From NCBI GenBank assembly GCA_039000515.1, contig JBCFYV010011135.1, positions 24,420,235 through 24,484,234 of the forward strand: a DNA stretch of 64,000 nt, written 5' to 3'. Positions 30,716 through 42,197 of this stretch are shown in pieces. The notes beneath the pieces are model-generated. The model saw nothing but the letters and a program-made list of their open reading frames with translations, did not search any database and was not told the DNA's origin. Each line of letters starts with the position of its first letter. The first letter of the stretch is position 1. Origin of the DNA: Timema cristinae. Its lineage: Eukaryota; Arthropoda; Insecta; Phasmatodea; Timematidae. Position numbers and translations under genes: made by a program.

Positions 30716-31184
30716 TTGCCGTATCTTTAGGGAGAATATAACAAAATTATTTTTTCCTCAAAAATCACCTTAAGCGTATTTGATTAAAAATTCTAATATA
30801 AAAATATTTAATATTAAAAGCAAAATGGTGCACCTCATTTTTCAATGAAAATTAGTTTAAGGGTACTTGTAGTACTCTTGAAAATAAAACAATTTTACTT
30901 GAAATAATATTTTACGATTCACAGGCGAATGTAACTTTTTAAAGAGAGCGTTGGAAAAGGGGGAGTTGAAAAGTCATAGAATAAATAATATGTTTCTGTG
31001 ACAGTGCGGAAATATTTTTTCCCATAGTGTTTTTAAACAATGTAACTATATTATTTCGTTTCACTTATCTTGCAAGATATAAGTATAATTTAGAGTTTAT
31101 ATAGAGGAACAAGATCGTTTGTGAGGTGCACTGTAACATTTATTTAATTATTTTCATGATTAAACCGCAAATAAACTTACATCC
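30716..31184. repeat. Fragment of the 12.06 kb dispersed repeat
   Basis: On the minus strand, ATCTTGCAAGATAAGTGAAA and GAAATAATATAGTTACATTG resemble 14625-14670. It leads directly into the foldback MITE half at 31185, as at 14.55 kb. The two may therefore belong to one larger element. Confidence 0.4.
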
Positions 31185-31422
31185 AAGGGTGTCCTGGAAT
31201 TTAATGTCAACTTTTTCTCTTCCTTTTAAAAAGTTTCTCATCTAATGCTACTATACTCATGATAGATATTCAACAACTGTTAATATCACCACGTGAATAA
31301 AAGTAAACGCTTTGTTTGTACTGGAGAAATATTTTATTTTATTTTGGCAAAAAAAAAAAGTTTAGTTATAAGAAACTACAAAAACACTTATCTTTTCTCG
31401 CGTCCCCTACATCCCCCACCTT
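31185..31422. mobile_element. Foldback MITE, right half
   Basis: Begins at the loop (AAGGGTGTCCTGGAATTTAA) and ends CATCCCCCACCTTAA. The arm markers ATTCAACAACTGTTAATATC and GAGAAATATTTTATTTTATT are present. The left arm is missing. Confidence 0.7.
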
Positions 31423-31919
31423 AACATACCATCATCCCAAGAGATTCGACCCTTGTGTCCAAAAACAGTGTGGACCAGCGAGAATAGAACAACAGTCCTA
31501 TAATAAATAACACTACTTGCATAACTAATAACTGTTGGTGCTTTCGAGGCCATTGAGCTCGGGCCAAGGACCCCCCCCCTACCCTCCCTCCCGCCCTCAA
31601 ATTGGAACGTTAGCTCTAGCAGTTGTTGCCAGAAAATACAATCCACTGCGTAAAAGTCGCATGACACATAAAGAACAGATATATCGATCATCTCGAAAGA
31701 GACGGAACTCGGCATGTGTTATTTGTTAACTCCGGTGTAGCGTTTGGTAGTAATTCAATTATGGCATATTACTCAATATCCTGGTCCTGTATCCTAGGAT
31801 ATAGCTAACACAACAAGTTTTTTAAATTGTGGTGTTTTTCGTGTTTTTTTTTTTTAGGATTGTGAAGTAATACAGACGTTATTTTAGGTACAGTCCTGTG
31901 AAAGTCATGGGAATGAAGT
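31423..31919. other. Intergenic, nothing recognised
   Basis: GC-balanced patch 31540-31720 with poly-C (31570-31578). Overlapping short frames on both strands have no motif. Confidence 0.45.
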
Positions 31920-32990
31920 TTGTGAGGAACATGTTAGCTGGCACGAGGAAAAGCAAGATTAGGAATTAAGTTATCTGGGAAAGAGTTGGGGTACAGGGAA
32001 TATATGAGATAGTAGAGGAAGATATGAGATGGTATGGACATGTAATGAGAATGTTGGAGTACATGAGATAGTAGAGGAAGCAAGACTGAGATGGTATGGG
32101 CATGTAATGAGGATGTTGGAGTACATGAGATAGTAGAGGAAGCAAGACTGAGATGGTATGGACATGTAATGAGGATGTTGGAGTACATGAGATAGTAGAG
32201 GAAGCAAGACTGAGATGGTATGGACATGTAATGAGGATGTTGGAGTACATGAGATAGTAGAGGAAGCAAGACTGAGATGGTATGGACATGTAATGAGAAT
32301 GTTGGAGTACATGAGATAGTAGAGGAAGCAAGACTGAGATGGTATGGGCATGTAATGAGGATGTTGGAGTACATGAGATAGTAGAGGAAGCAAGACTGAG
32401 ATGGTATGGACATGTAATGAGGATGTTGGAGTACATGAGATAGTAGAGGAAGCAAGACTGAGATGGTATGGGCATGTAATGAGGATGTTGGAGTACATGA
32501 GATAGTAGAGGAAGCAAGACTGAGATGGTATGGACATGTAATGAGGATGTTGGAGTACATGAGATAGTAGAGGAAGCAAGACTGAGATGGTATGGTCATG
32601 TAATGAGGATGTTGGAGTACATGAGATAGTTGAGGAAGCAAGACTGAGATGGTATGGGCATGTAATGAGGATGTTGAGTACATGAGATAGTTGAGGAAGC
32701 AAGACTGAGATGGTATGGGCATGTAATGAGGATGTTGGAGTACATGAGATAGTAGAGGAAACAAGACTGAGATGGTATGGGCATGTAATGAGGATGTTGG
32801 AGTACTGTACATGAAATAAGAGAAGAATATTTGGAAAGATTGAAGGGAAGATGAACCTAGAAAGAAGGATGATTCAAATATTAGAAGACTTGAAGGAAAT
32901 AAGAAAATTGTGGGAGCTGAAGGGGGAGCCAGAGGACTAATGTTCATTGACAAAAAAGTAATGGACTTTTCGTAACACACAGCTTTTAAT
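31920..32990 (+). pseudogene. LINE ORF2 C-terminus carrying an internal minisatellite
   Basis: On the plus strand the text reads MKFVRNMLAGTRKSKIRN, a stop, then IVEEARLRWYGHVMRM, and after the array ELKGEPED and a stop. This order matches the C-terminal region of a LINE ORF2 protein. It ends TTAATAAAAATAATAATAAT. The 365-codon minus-strand frame (31934-33031) is an artefact: the 62-bp unit contains no minus-strand stop in any phase. Confidence 0.75.
31999..32815. repeat. 62-bp minisatellite, about 13 copies
   Basis: Each unit contains GAAGCAAGACTGAGATGG, TATGGACATGTAATGAGG and ATGTTGGAGTACATGAG. Units differ mainly at one site (ATGG(G/A)CATG). In one frame the unit encodes the LINE segment EEARLRWYGHVMRM. 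As 62 is not a multiple of three, successive units fall in different frames, so the array cannot encode a repeated protein. Confidence 0.95.
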
Positions 32991-33049
32991 AAAAATAATA
33001 ATAATGTATAGAAAGAACACTCGGACCACATTGTGTGTCAGTTCATTTC

Positions 33050-33445
33050 ATCATATGATCCGTAGGCTGAACAGAATCATGGACTGCCAATAATAGGGAG
33101 ATCTGGGTTCAAATGCCGGTAGAATTTACAGAGTTTTATTCCTAGATGAATTTTCACCCTTCTTCCAGGTATATGATGGTACACTTCCTCAAAACTAAAC
33201 CTCCCCCATAACTAAAGCACTATTAAAGTTAGTAGGCCTACATATTATACATGACCTGAATGGGTAGTAAAACATGACGCTAAAAAAATACCCTCAATGA
33301 CATAGGGGTGAAGAAGGTAGAATTTAAAGGAAATGTGCTCGCATTTGCGTGTAAGATGACTGTAAAATAACTAAGGATAATATTAAACCAGCCATAATTT
33401 GAAATTTGACAGTCTGTCATTGACAATTCAGACCATTGTGAACCT
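33050..33445. mobile_element. Two diverged SINE C fragments facing each other
   Basis: Plus copy 33050-33283 (GGGTTCAAATGCCGG; tail TGGGTAGTAAAACATGACGC), then a minus fragment 33290-33445 (GTGCTCGCATTTGCGTG; GACCATTGTGAACC). Both are old. Confidence 0.65.
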
Positions 33446-33680
33446 AGCTACCAGCTCCTACTTGAAAGTGTGGTCTAAAGTCTAGACTCTAGACAGTGGT
33501 CTTTCATTCGACCCCAGGACAAGTCAACAGCAATTAACAGTTTCCCGCTCGAAGACTTCAGGAGCCGGTGCCACGTCATCGCGGGCATAGAACACTTAAA
33601 AAGGACCGTATTCCAAAATAAAACAAAACTTCGAGACGCTCATTAGTCACGTCTGAGGTCCCACGCGAGCAGTGTTGGCA

Positions 33681-34160
33681 ACTTAAGCTTGATTCACACG
33701 TTCGCAGAAAATAGAGAACATAATCTGCTGAGTGGCGCACCAACACACTCTGTATGTTGACCCATGATGCATTGCAACGCTTTAAAACAGCTGATTTTCA
33801 ATATATTTTATTTTCTAGTGGATAAACAGATATTCTAGATCATTCTCCCGATGTATATTTTCAAATTATAACGCTGTGTCGTGGCACAATCCAATACATC
33901 GATACACACGCTTTACATTAACGGGTTATTTCAAATCTCCTCACAACGGAAAACGAAGCAGTCTGCTCGCTTCTAGCTCTACAGCGCATGCGCACTGATT
34001 CGAGATGGTTGGATCAGAGATTTGATTGGTTCTCCTTTGACGAACAGCTCGCGCAGATAAGGCGGAAATCTTGCGATTGGCTTAGAGCTCGTCACGTGAC
34101 CTAATTTTAGTTCTGCTCTTTTTTTTTTTTTTTTTTTCCGAACCTGTGAATCCACAGTTC
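33681..34160 (-). mobile_element. 500-bp TIR MITE, copy 2
   Basis: Left end AAGCTTGATTCACACGTTCG and right end CCTGTGAATCCACAG are the inverted termini. It contains GCGCATGCGC (33984-33993) and TCACGTGA near 34092. Its terminal poly-T (34120-34137) is expanded. Confidence 0.8.
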
Positions 34161-34292
34161 TTTTTCCCCACCCGCTAGGCCCGGATCTATATTTTCCCCG
34201 ACTTGGTCTGGGAGCAAATATAATCAAAAACAATGGCTTGCAGGATTTATAGGTGGGGGAAAAAAACTATTGGGTTTTATATATGTTTGTTT

Positions 34293-34420
34293 TAATCACC
34301 ATGTCTTACAACACGTTCGGGTTATAGACCTACTCATATGTACTGATTATGCTAATGTGTTAGGGATAGTAAAGGTTCAATTTAGATGAAGTTTTTACCC
34401 TGTACTATTTGCGATAAATG
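34293..34420 (-). mobile_element. SINE family C tail and body fragment
   Basis: ATCACCATGTCTTACAACACG and TTCGGGTTATAG identify the tail. The body ends near AGATGAAGTTTTTACCC. Confidence 0.65.
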
Positions 34421-34457
34421 TTATTTTAAAGGACTGAAAATATTAAAGTATAAACTT

Positions 34458-34460
<3 letters not shown>

Positions 34461-34528
<68 letters not shown>

Positions 34529-34530
34529 AC
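34461..34530. repeat. (TA)n and (TG)n microsatellite
   Basis: About 28 TA units followed by 6 TG units. This is the longest pure dinucleotide run of the window. Confidence 0.95.
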
Positions 34531-34619
34531 TTGTGTCTACCGACGAATAATATTTCATATTATTTAATCTTTTGCATTTCCAATTTTTGTATTATATATG
34601 ATCAACATTCTTTGATTCA

Positions 34620-34690
34620 TAATTAATACTAAACTTCTTGGGATCCTGCGGACCACACTTTGAGAAACACCACCTTAAACCATTTGATCA
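34620..34690. mobile_element. hAT-like end fragment
   Basis: GCGGACCACACTTTGAGAAAC is the complement of a hAT-type left end (GTTTCTCAAAGTGTGG). Only one end can be seen. Confidence 0.35.
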
Positions 34691-34815
34691 CCAAAAAGGG
34701 GGTTGTTTTGGTATCATGTTTTTTTTTAAATTTAATATATAAGAAGTAGGAAAGTAGAAATTTAATCTTGCATTCATGGATCTACTGCTCTTATTCAAAT
34801 GATTAAAGTATTAAC

Positions 34816-35058
34816 TACCCACTTCGGTGGCCGCATGTTCCTAGGCGCTAGTCTCACAGTAGACTAGAATACAGATGACGAGGAGGCTGAGGTTCGAATC
34901 TCGGTCAGGTGTAATGAGGTTTTTTTTCTTAAATTATTTTCCACTCTCCCTCCACGCAAATACGGGTACATTTCCTATTAATATAACTTTCCTAATCTCT
35001 AAAACCACTAGCAAATTAATACCACCCGTTCGGATTGTATGTAAGACGCAGTGCTAAA
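34816..35058 (+). mobile_element. SINE family C, full length
   Basis: Head CCCACTTCGGTGGCCGCATG, B box GAGGTTCGAATCTCGG and tail GTAAGACGCAGTGC. The palindrome is reduced to ACCACCCGTTCGG. Confidence 0.85.
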
Positions 35059-35149
35059 AAAAAGGTCCTAACTAACTGTGTTTAGAATATTCATTTACGA
35101 TATTTTCACAGGTAATTAAATAATTTATTAGTAGAATAAACTTTTATTT

Positions 35150-35232
35150 TCTTTGCCCATGGAGGGATGAATTCTGTGGTAGAACACCGGTACGCAAAGA
35201 CAAAAGGTAGCGGGTTCGATTCCCGTGTCCAG
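35150..35232 (+). mobile_element. tRNA-like SINE head (family D-like)
   Basis: TGTGGTAGAACACCGGTACG and GCGGGTTCGATTCCCG show tRNA-like A and B boxes and a perfect T arm. The acceptor stem (CCCATGG with TCCAGG) pairs poorly. GTCATGTTTTAAATA follows, as in family D, so I read it as a SINE. Confidence 0.5.
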
Positions 35233-35775
35233 GTTGTCATGTTTTAAATAGAACGAGTTTGTATCAGGATAATTTTGCCTCTTGCAGAAGTGGATGACAT
35301 TCGGTTGAGAGTTGGCGGTGTACCTGGTTCAAAGGCCGACACCCTAACCTCGCGACCATATATCACCCTTCTTACCCCACTCCTTTCTCACCATCAGGGG
35401 GGGGGCCGGAGTATGAGGGATAGAAAGTCCACGAACACCTTTGTTTAGACTTAATTGTTCAACCTTTTTATGTCTCAGGACACAGACAAATAATATAAGC
35501 AAACTCTCAAACTCACGAGGGTTTCGTCATGCTCCTTTTGCCAGCTTGAGTCCTTCAACACTGGGTTTCGCTAGTGTCACTGCTGGGTGATGATAGGACT
35601 AACCGCAGCGATCCTAGTGGTGAAGGACTCAAGCTGCCAGAAGGAGCGCCACCATTTTAACCTGGAGGTTGAGTCTCTGGGTATATTAGTTGTCTGTGGC
35701 CAAGGGCCCAGTTTCTGTCTCATTGTTGGCTCACAATTATGTACCGGCAGTATTCGGATTGTTTATTTTAGAAAA
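35233..35775. other. Intergenic, nothing recognised
   Basis: Contains a pair of imperfect inverted segments (TTTTGCCAGCTTGAGTCCTT at 35537 and AAGGACTCAAGCTGCCAGAA at 35624), a hairpin with an arm of about 20 bp. The frame at 35587-35829 runs into a SINE and is not called. Confidence 0.4.
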
Positions 35776-36009
35776 ATACCGCGTCTTACTAACCATTCGG
35801 GTAATACGCTTATGTACTATTTACGATAGTGGTTTTAGGGATTAAAAAGGTTATATTTCGAGGATGTATACTCACATTTGAGTGGAAAACCATTTTGGAA
35901 AAACCACCCTCAGTACACCCAACCGAGATTCGAACCTCGATCTACGTGTCATCGGAAGTCTAATATACTGCGAGAGTAGCGCGTTAGACCACGCGGCCAT
36001 CGAAGCGGT
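35776..36009 (-). mobile_element. SINE family C, full length
   Basis: Tail ATACCGCGTCTTACTAACC and head complement CACGCGGCCATCGAAGCGG. The B box reads GATTCGAACCTCGATC on the plus strand. Confidence 0.88.
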
Positions 36010-36840
36010 TCGATATTCAGATTAAATAAATATTTAAATATTCGTATCAGTTAATTCTTATAAACTTACACTAACACTGGGAATTAGGTCTGTCTCCGAT
36101 AGGTGAAATTTTGAGTTTCTCGTGACATAAGTTCGTTTTTTTTTTGTTTTTTTGTTTTTTTCGTAGCGAGAGGTAACGAACGCGATTTGTCTCGTCCATC
36201 ACCGTTTTCATTTGCCGGGTTCAAAGTACGTTATGTATTAAAACGTAATAGTTTTATTCGCGTAAAAAAGAAAAAATTGTTTATAAAATAACATAAAACA
36301 CGTGAATAAAATACGTAATTATTTTATCAGTTGATTATGTAATATAATTATATATGTTATTTTTTTTCTCTTGAAATAGCTTTGTTTTCCTGAGCTCTCG
36401 GGCCGCGTGTAGAGGACCCCTGATTTAGAGTCACTAGGCGCCAGTCACCCAGGTCGACACGAGTCAATGACCACTTCCTCGAATCTTCTCGTGTCATGGA
36501 TTTCTCTCTCTCTCTCTCTCTTTCTCTCTTCATTATACATTGCTCTATCCAGCGTAGGAGTGGCGGTAACTAACAACTAATAAAAGTTACCAGAATTATT
36601 CTTATGGTATCCAAGGGTATGGAACGCTCAAGTTTCTATGCGGGGGTACACTAACAAATTCTAGGGGAGGGGGGAGGGGATCCGGACCCCTACCCTCTGA
36701 CCTTGCCCTTTCTTTCAAACTTTTCATAGTTAGCAAATAATGATTTGAGTAAGTATATTAATATAATGGGGAGGAGGGGGGTAGGGCAGTAAACATACTC
36801 ACATAAGCTACAAACTCAAATTATGACAGTTCTGTTATTT
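36010..36840. other. Mostly unclassified; hAT-like right end at 36400
   Basis: TCGGGCCGCGTG and GAGGACCCCTG at about 36400-36423 resemble the right end of a hAT-type element, but no partner end is certain. A (TC)n run lies at 36500-36530. No gene is visible. Confidence 0.35.
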
Positions 36841-37151
36841 AAGGTGGGATGGAAATGGAAGCGAGAAAAGGACAGAGTTTTTGTAGTTTTTTATGGCTAA
36901 ACATTTTATTTTTTGGCCAAAATAAATCAAATATTTCTCCAGTACAAACAAATGAAGAGAAAAAGTTATAATTAAATTCCAAAATACTCTTGACAGATAT
37001 TTAAGAAATTTTGAGGTTTTCATATGAAGAAAAGTAACTTCTATGTTTGTATTGGAGCAATATTTTATTTATTTTGGCAAAAAAAAAAAAGTTGTCATAA
37101 AAACTGCAAAACCATTGGCTTTTTTTTTCGTGTCTCCTTTCAAATCACCTT
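36841..37151. mobile_element. Foldback MITE, complete
   Basis: Starts AAGGTGGGATGGAAATGG and ends CCTTTCAAATCACCTT, flanked by TT and AA. Both arms hold the family markers (CAAATATTTCTCCAGTAC; GGAGCAATATTTTATTTATT). The 62-codon frame on it is incidental. Confidence 0.8.
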
Positions 37152-37328
37152 AATTAAGCTTTTTTTTTAGGGTGATGCACCAAGTAGGATTTTACATTTT
37201 GTACTTTTGAACCAGGCCCTGAATCACGCATTGTATTCCAACAGTTCCTTTGGTAGCTAAACACCTGACACTCCTAGTTATTTTGTTTTTTGTTTTTTAC
37301 AGACGCGTTTGTCTTTCAATCAAATGCA

Positions 37329-37475
37329 TTATTATTATTATTATTATTAGCACCGCGTCTTACTACCCGTTCGGGTTATACGCACTTCGCTAATGTATAA
37401 TGGTAGGGTGATTGTGAGATGAAATGAAGGACCTACAGTTTAACGTGGAATCCGAACCACGGTGGTGGCCTGGCA
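37329..37475 (-). mobile_element. SINE family A, truncated, 11-bp target duplication
   Basis: Tail and half the body only (to GGTGGTGGCCTGGC). AATCAAATGCA flanks both sides (37318-37328 and 37476-37486), which fixes both borders. The 5' truncation is therefore original, not a later deletion. Confidence 0.93.
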
Positions 37476-37516
37476 AATCAAATGCAACTCGCGAAGACAT
37501 CTCCTCACAAAAACGT

Positions 37517-37818
37517 ATTATTATTATTATTATTAATAGCACCGCGTCTTACTACCCGTTCGGGTTATACGCATTTACGCTAATATGTAATGGTAGGGTG
37601 ATTGTGAGATGAAATGGGAGGACCTACAGTTTAACGTGGGATCCGAACCACGGTGGAGGCCTGGCACTCCACACATTCACAAGTTGTGATTAATACACGT
37701 CTTGTCAGAGGAGAAGGAAGGGTTTGGTAATCAGATAAATCTGTGTCGGGACCAAGGATTGAACCCCAGACCCTCAACACAGAAGTCCGACACCTTACTC
37801 CTAAGCCGCCAGGTCACC
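37517..37818 (-). mobile_element. SINE family A, full length
   Basis: Complete reverse copy 50 bp from the truncated one. Runs from (TTA)n to CCGCCAGGTCACC. Confidence 0.92.
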
Positions 37819-38135
37819 GATAGTAATAATAATACACTATCCGCCCTTAAGTGGCGGCATTCAAGTAAATTAGATTACAGTAATTTTAGGGGGACAGTAA
37901 AAGTTAAAACCAGAAATAATTTTTTTTTAAATCTTTACTATACATCACCGTATTTTATTATGAAAAGAAATATCGGTTACAAAATAAGAACAACAAGTGA
38001 AAATAGAGCGTCAAATGGATTACAATATAAAATCGGAAAATGTTTTATAGTGGATATGTACCGGTTTGTTTTAAAACGGACCGAGAACCGGACCAGATAA
38101 TTGAGACTAGTTTAATATTAATAATAATAATAAAT

Positions 38136-38350
38136 GATTGCCAAACCCTTCCTTCACCTCTGACAAGACGTGTATTAATCACAACTTATGAATGTGTGGA
38201 ATACCAGTCCTCCACCGTGGTTCGGATTCCACGTTAAAACTGTAGGTCCTCCATTTCATCTCACAATCACCCTACCATTACACATTAGCGTGAGTACGTA
38301 TAACCCGAACGGGTAGTAAGACGCGGTGATGATGATAATAATAATAATAA
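38136..38350 (+). mobile_element. SINE family A, 5'-truncated
   Basis: Starts within the body at GATTGCCAAACCC, directly after a (TAA)n run, and ends GACGCGGTGATGATGATAAT. The (TAA)n on its 5' side suggests insertion into an older SINE tail. Confidence 0.88.
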
Positions 38351-38875
38351 AACCTCCACATGATCTTATATAGGTAATTTAATTCAATAAAAGAAACGTT
38401 ATAAACTTGTTAATTAAGGTAAGAGACCAGTTGTTTCTAGCCTTATCAAATAAAAGTACGGCGTGCATGAAAAGATGACACGATAAAGTGGTAATGTAGA
38501 AGAAAACTGTTCTGGTTCCGATGATTGAACATAATAGAATCAGACTTCTCCATCAGTAAACAAGAATCGTGTCTTGGTTCCCCGCCGATGAATAGGATAC
38601 AGACAAGAGTAATTTTCGAAGCCATGACCCGTATAATACTGCGTGATAGAACACCTTGCTTTCTGAACAAGATGGAACCTGTTATTCAAGGATGTCCAAA
38701 CTAGAAATATTTTTAAAATGCGAGGTAGTCCCTTTATAGTTTAGATAATTATTCCAGGAATTATATTGCACTAATTTTCTTAAGATTATATTAAAACTAA
38801 AGCTTCCAAACCGAAGATTAGTACCAGTAAGTATCAAATTTCAAACATTTATAATAAGTTGTCCTTAAGGTCAAC

Positions 38876-39063
38876 TTCACCTCTGACAATTAATCTTGTG
38901 AATGTGAGGAATGCCAGGCCTCCACCGTGGTTCGGATTCCACGTTAAACTGTAGGTCCTCCATTTCATCTCACAATCACTCTACCATAACACATTAGCGT
39001 AAGTGAGTATAACCCGAACGGGTAGTAAGACGCGGTGATGATGATGATAATAATAATAATAAT
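38876..39063 (+). mobile_element. SINE family A, truncated, 12-bp target duplication
   Basis: Starts TTCACCTCTGACAATTAATC and ends with GATGATGATGATAATAAT. The 12-mer CTTAAGGTCAAC is repeated at 38864-38875 and 39064-39075. Confidence 0.93.
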
Positions 39064-39093
39064 CTTAAGGTCAACCACAAAAACAAAATTATC

Positions 39094-39625
39094 GAGACCA
39101 TCCGCATTAGTCCAGTGACCAGAGTATATTAGAATTGTCCTTTAGATCAACCATTCGTATAAAGAAACAAAAACAAGCCGCATTATTCCAGCGACCAGAG
39201 TATTTTATAATTTGTCTTTTAGACAAACCATTCATATAAATAAAGCAAGACAAGCCGCATTCGACCACCACCCAGAGTATATGATGATTTGTCTTTCAGT
39301 CAAACCATTCATATAAAAAAACTCAAGACAAGATGCATTCGTCCAGCGACCAGGGTATATTAGAAGTATCCTTCGGAACAGCCGTTCATAAAGATGACGC
39401 GATATAAGTCGCATTCATCCAGCGACCAGGGTATATGATAATTTTTCCCTCAGACCGAGCATTCATGTAAAGAAATCAAAACAAGCCACATTAAACCCGC
39501 GACCAAAGTATATGAGAATTGTCCTTCAGGCCAACCATTCATATAAAGAAACCAAAATAAGCCGCATTAGTCCAGTGACCAGAGTATATTAGAATTGTCC
39601 TTCGGACCAACCATTCATAAAGTAA
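39094..39625. repeat. Tandem repeat, about 79 bp unit, 7 copies
   Basis: The phrase CCAG(C/T)GACCAGAGTATAT, then AGAATTGTCCTTC and CCATTCATATAAAGAAA, recurs with 10-20% divergence. Frames on it are incidental. Confidence 0.88.
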
Positions 39626-39999
39626 GCGGGCAGGCTACGCCAACTAGGTATAATTATTACTTATTAGACTATTATCGGCTGTTCCTGATTGGCGGAGAAA
39701 AAAAGCCCTGAGAGAGATAATAAGAGAGAGAGAAAGAGAGAGAGAAAACATAGAACCTGCGTGAATTGAGTCGGAGAAAGAGAGTTGAATGTGTGGGTTT
39801 CAATGTCAAGAACTAATCAGCATAGTGACTTCCTTCTTCGACAGACAAGCAGGGGAGTGCCTGGTCCTTGCGTCTCGCACGGGCCAGATCATACAAGCCG
39901 TCTTCGGGCCAGTTTCATAGTCAGTCTTAGTACGCCTCTAATACTGAACACAAGAATTTAATTCAATAAAGAAGTGTAATACCACTTTCATTAAAAGAC

Positions 40000-41420
40000 G
40001 TTTTTAGCTTATAAAAAAGACTCATGACAAAGATACACGAAGGGTAATGGGAGAAAACTGTTCTGGTTCATATTAATCCTATAATGAACTCAAGACTTCC
40101 ATCATAACAGATCGAGTCGGATGGCCGTTCATGATGGGATTACAACAGATTTTGAAGCATGACCTATAATAGATGGAATAGGACACTTTCTTTCTAACAA
40201 TTGTAACCTTATTAAGATGTCCAACACTAGAAATACTTAAGATCGAGTGGATGGGCCGTTTCATTTAAAATCAGGAATTATATCACTAATTTTCTTAAGA
40301 TATATTAAAACTACAAGTTCAAGAGGAAGTGCCAGTAAGTATAATTCAATTTATATAATTCCTTAAGGCAAAACTCCACCATGATACTGAGTGAATGGGA
40401 TTGGTCAGCTACCGTGGTTCGATCCACGTTAATACTGTAACACACCACTTATCTAACAAGTGCAATGGACCAGTTTAGTAGGATTATACCCACGATAGTA
40501 AACCGGAATACTACTAAAATAATATAAGGTCCAGTCCAAAGCAAGATTAGACTCCCTAATATCGAGACCAAGACATACTAGATCCTAGATGGAATCCAGT
40601 TTCAATGACATAAAAAAGCGCCATATCTGAACACAAGATATTTAGATGGTTGAGAACTGGCCATTCATATAAATAAAGCAGAAACCCAATTCGAACCACA
40701 CGACAGCCTACTATCAAGTGGTCTTGGCAATTCCATTCAATAAAATAACTCAACAATCTATTCGTCAGCACAAGGGTATACTAGATATCCTCGGAAAGGC
40801 CGTTCATAAAGTAGAATTAGCGCATCCTCTAGCGAAGCATATGATAACTTTACCCTGACTGGAATGGGCATTTAAAGATTATAACCCTAAATGAACCACA
40901 GACAATATAGAAATTCTCAGGTCGAACCAGTTCAAGTCAGACTAGTACCCCTTAATACTGCAGACACATAGACTATCCTTAGAATTGTCTCGACAATGGG
41001 CATATAAGGGTGCAGACGCCAATAGGTACTAATTATTAACCAAGACTAAAATCAGGTCTGATGGGGAAAAAATTCCGTGAAGACTTATACGACTAGAAAC
41101 TGACACAAGAAATACAGACAGAGATGGAATGGGCAGTTAAATAGTGAGACTAGTATCTAAGTTGAACTAGACACGTTTCATAGTCAAGATGAATCAGCTA
41201 GCAGTGATTCCTTGACAGCCAGGAGTGACACCAAGACACCGTCACGGCTCAGATGAATACAAGGCCAGTTGCATGTTCAGATTAGTACGCTCTTAATACT
41301 GAACACAAACACCTACCTAGACAGAGTGGAATGGGCCAGTTTCATGGTCAGACTTAGTACGCCTCTAATACTAAACACAAGACACCTACTAGATCAGAGT
41401 GGAATGGGCAGTTTCATGGT
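40000..41420. repeat. Scrambled, collinear second copy of 38.4-39.96 kb
   Basis: Anchors recur in the same order: AGAAAACTGTTCTGGTTC (38500 and 40050), ACTAATTTTCTTAAGAT (38770 and 40290), ACCGTGGTTCG of the SINE A (38926 and 40410), and TACAAG followed by GGCCAG (39895 and 41260). The text between is a mixture with pieces of the 74-bp phrase GGAATGGGCCAGTTTCATGG and TACGCCTCTAATACTGAACA. This pattern suggests a consensus built from two different sequences. Confidence 0.7.
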
Positions 41421-41423
41421 CAT

Positions 41424-41601
41424 AAAAAGTTTCTCATCTAATGCCGCTATGCTATGACAAATATTCAACTGTTATATCACCACGTGAAGAATATTAAACT
41501 TGTTTACTTGGAGCAATATGGATTTATTTTGATCAAAAAATGCTTTGATATAAAAACTACAAAATTGACCTTAACTTGCAATTCCTACACCTCCACCATA
41601 A
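41424..41601. mobile_element. Foldback MITE, right half
   Basis: From AAAAAGTTTCTCATCTAATG to CCTACACCTCCACCAT, with CAACTGTTATATCACCACG. Some letters seem missing compared with other copies (GGAGCAATATGGATTT), as in the adjacent scrambled zone. Confidence 0.65.
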
Positions 41602-41883
41602 GCAGGGTGGAAATACTTGAATCAATATATTCCTTCGATGTGGTAGGAATCTTTAATCGAGTATCTCTTTATCAAGGGAGAGATTTTCAATGTTTAATTT
41701 TTAGTATTCGTTTAACTTGTGTGTGTGTTTTTTTAAATATTTAAAGAATGAAGAAAAGTTTCTTCACTGTATCCTTTATCTAGGATTACTATGAAAACTA
41801 CCCTACGATGCTTTATTCATACGAGGTAATCGCAAACCTTAACAAAATAATCTGGTTCACATCTTTAAAATAAAGAAAAACAC

Positions 41884-42197
41884 GAGATGAATAAGAATAT
41901 TATTATTATTACACCACGTACTTACTACCTTTAGGTTTACGCACTTACGCTAATGTGTGAATGGTAGGATTAATTGTGAGATGAAATGGAGGACCTACAG
42001 TTTAACGTGGGATCCGAACCATGGTGGCAGGCTGCATTCCCACAATTCACAAATTGTGATTAATACACGTCTTGTCAGAGGTGAAGGAAGAGTTTGGTAA
42101 TCAGATAAATTGTCCGGGACGAGGATTGAACCCCGGATCCCTAACACAGAAATCTGTCACCTTACCCCTAGACCGCCAGGTCACATGAGATGAATAA
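41884..42197 (-). mobile_element. SINE family A with 11-bp target duplication, indel-rich
   Basis: GAGATGAATAA flanks both sides (41884-41894 and 42187-42197). Between them is a full A copy with many one-base changes and gaps (e.g. ACACCACGTACTTACTACC, where others read GCACCGCGTC). Confidence 0.88.

Noticed and set aside
31934..33031. 365-codon open frame on the minus strand, with two others in the remaining frames
   Set aside because: It is the complement of a 62-bp minisatellite made from LINE sequence. The unit has no stop in any minus-strand phase, so every frame is open without selection.
33450..33640. Exon starting after GACCCCAG with a 38-codon open frame
   Set aside because: The upstream sequence is tRNA-like (TGGTCTAAAG and TTCATTCGACCCC) and no convincing donor follows, so it looks like a retroposon remnant.
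35150..35232. Functional tRNA gene
   Set aside because: The T arm is perfect, but the acceptor and anticodon stems do not pair well and the 3' flank is shared with SINE-like copies.
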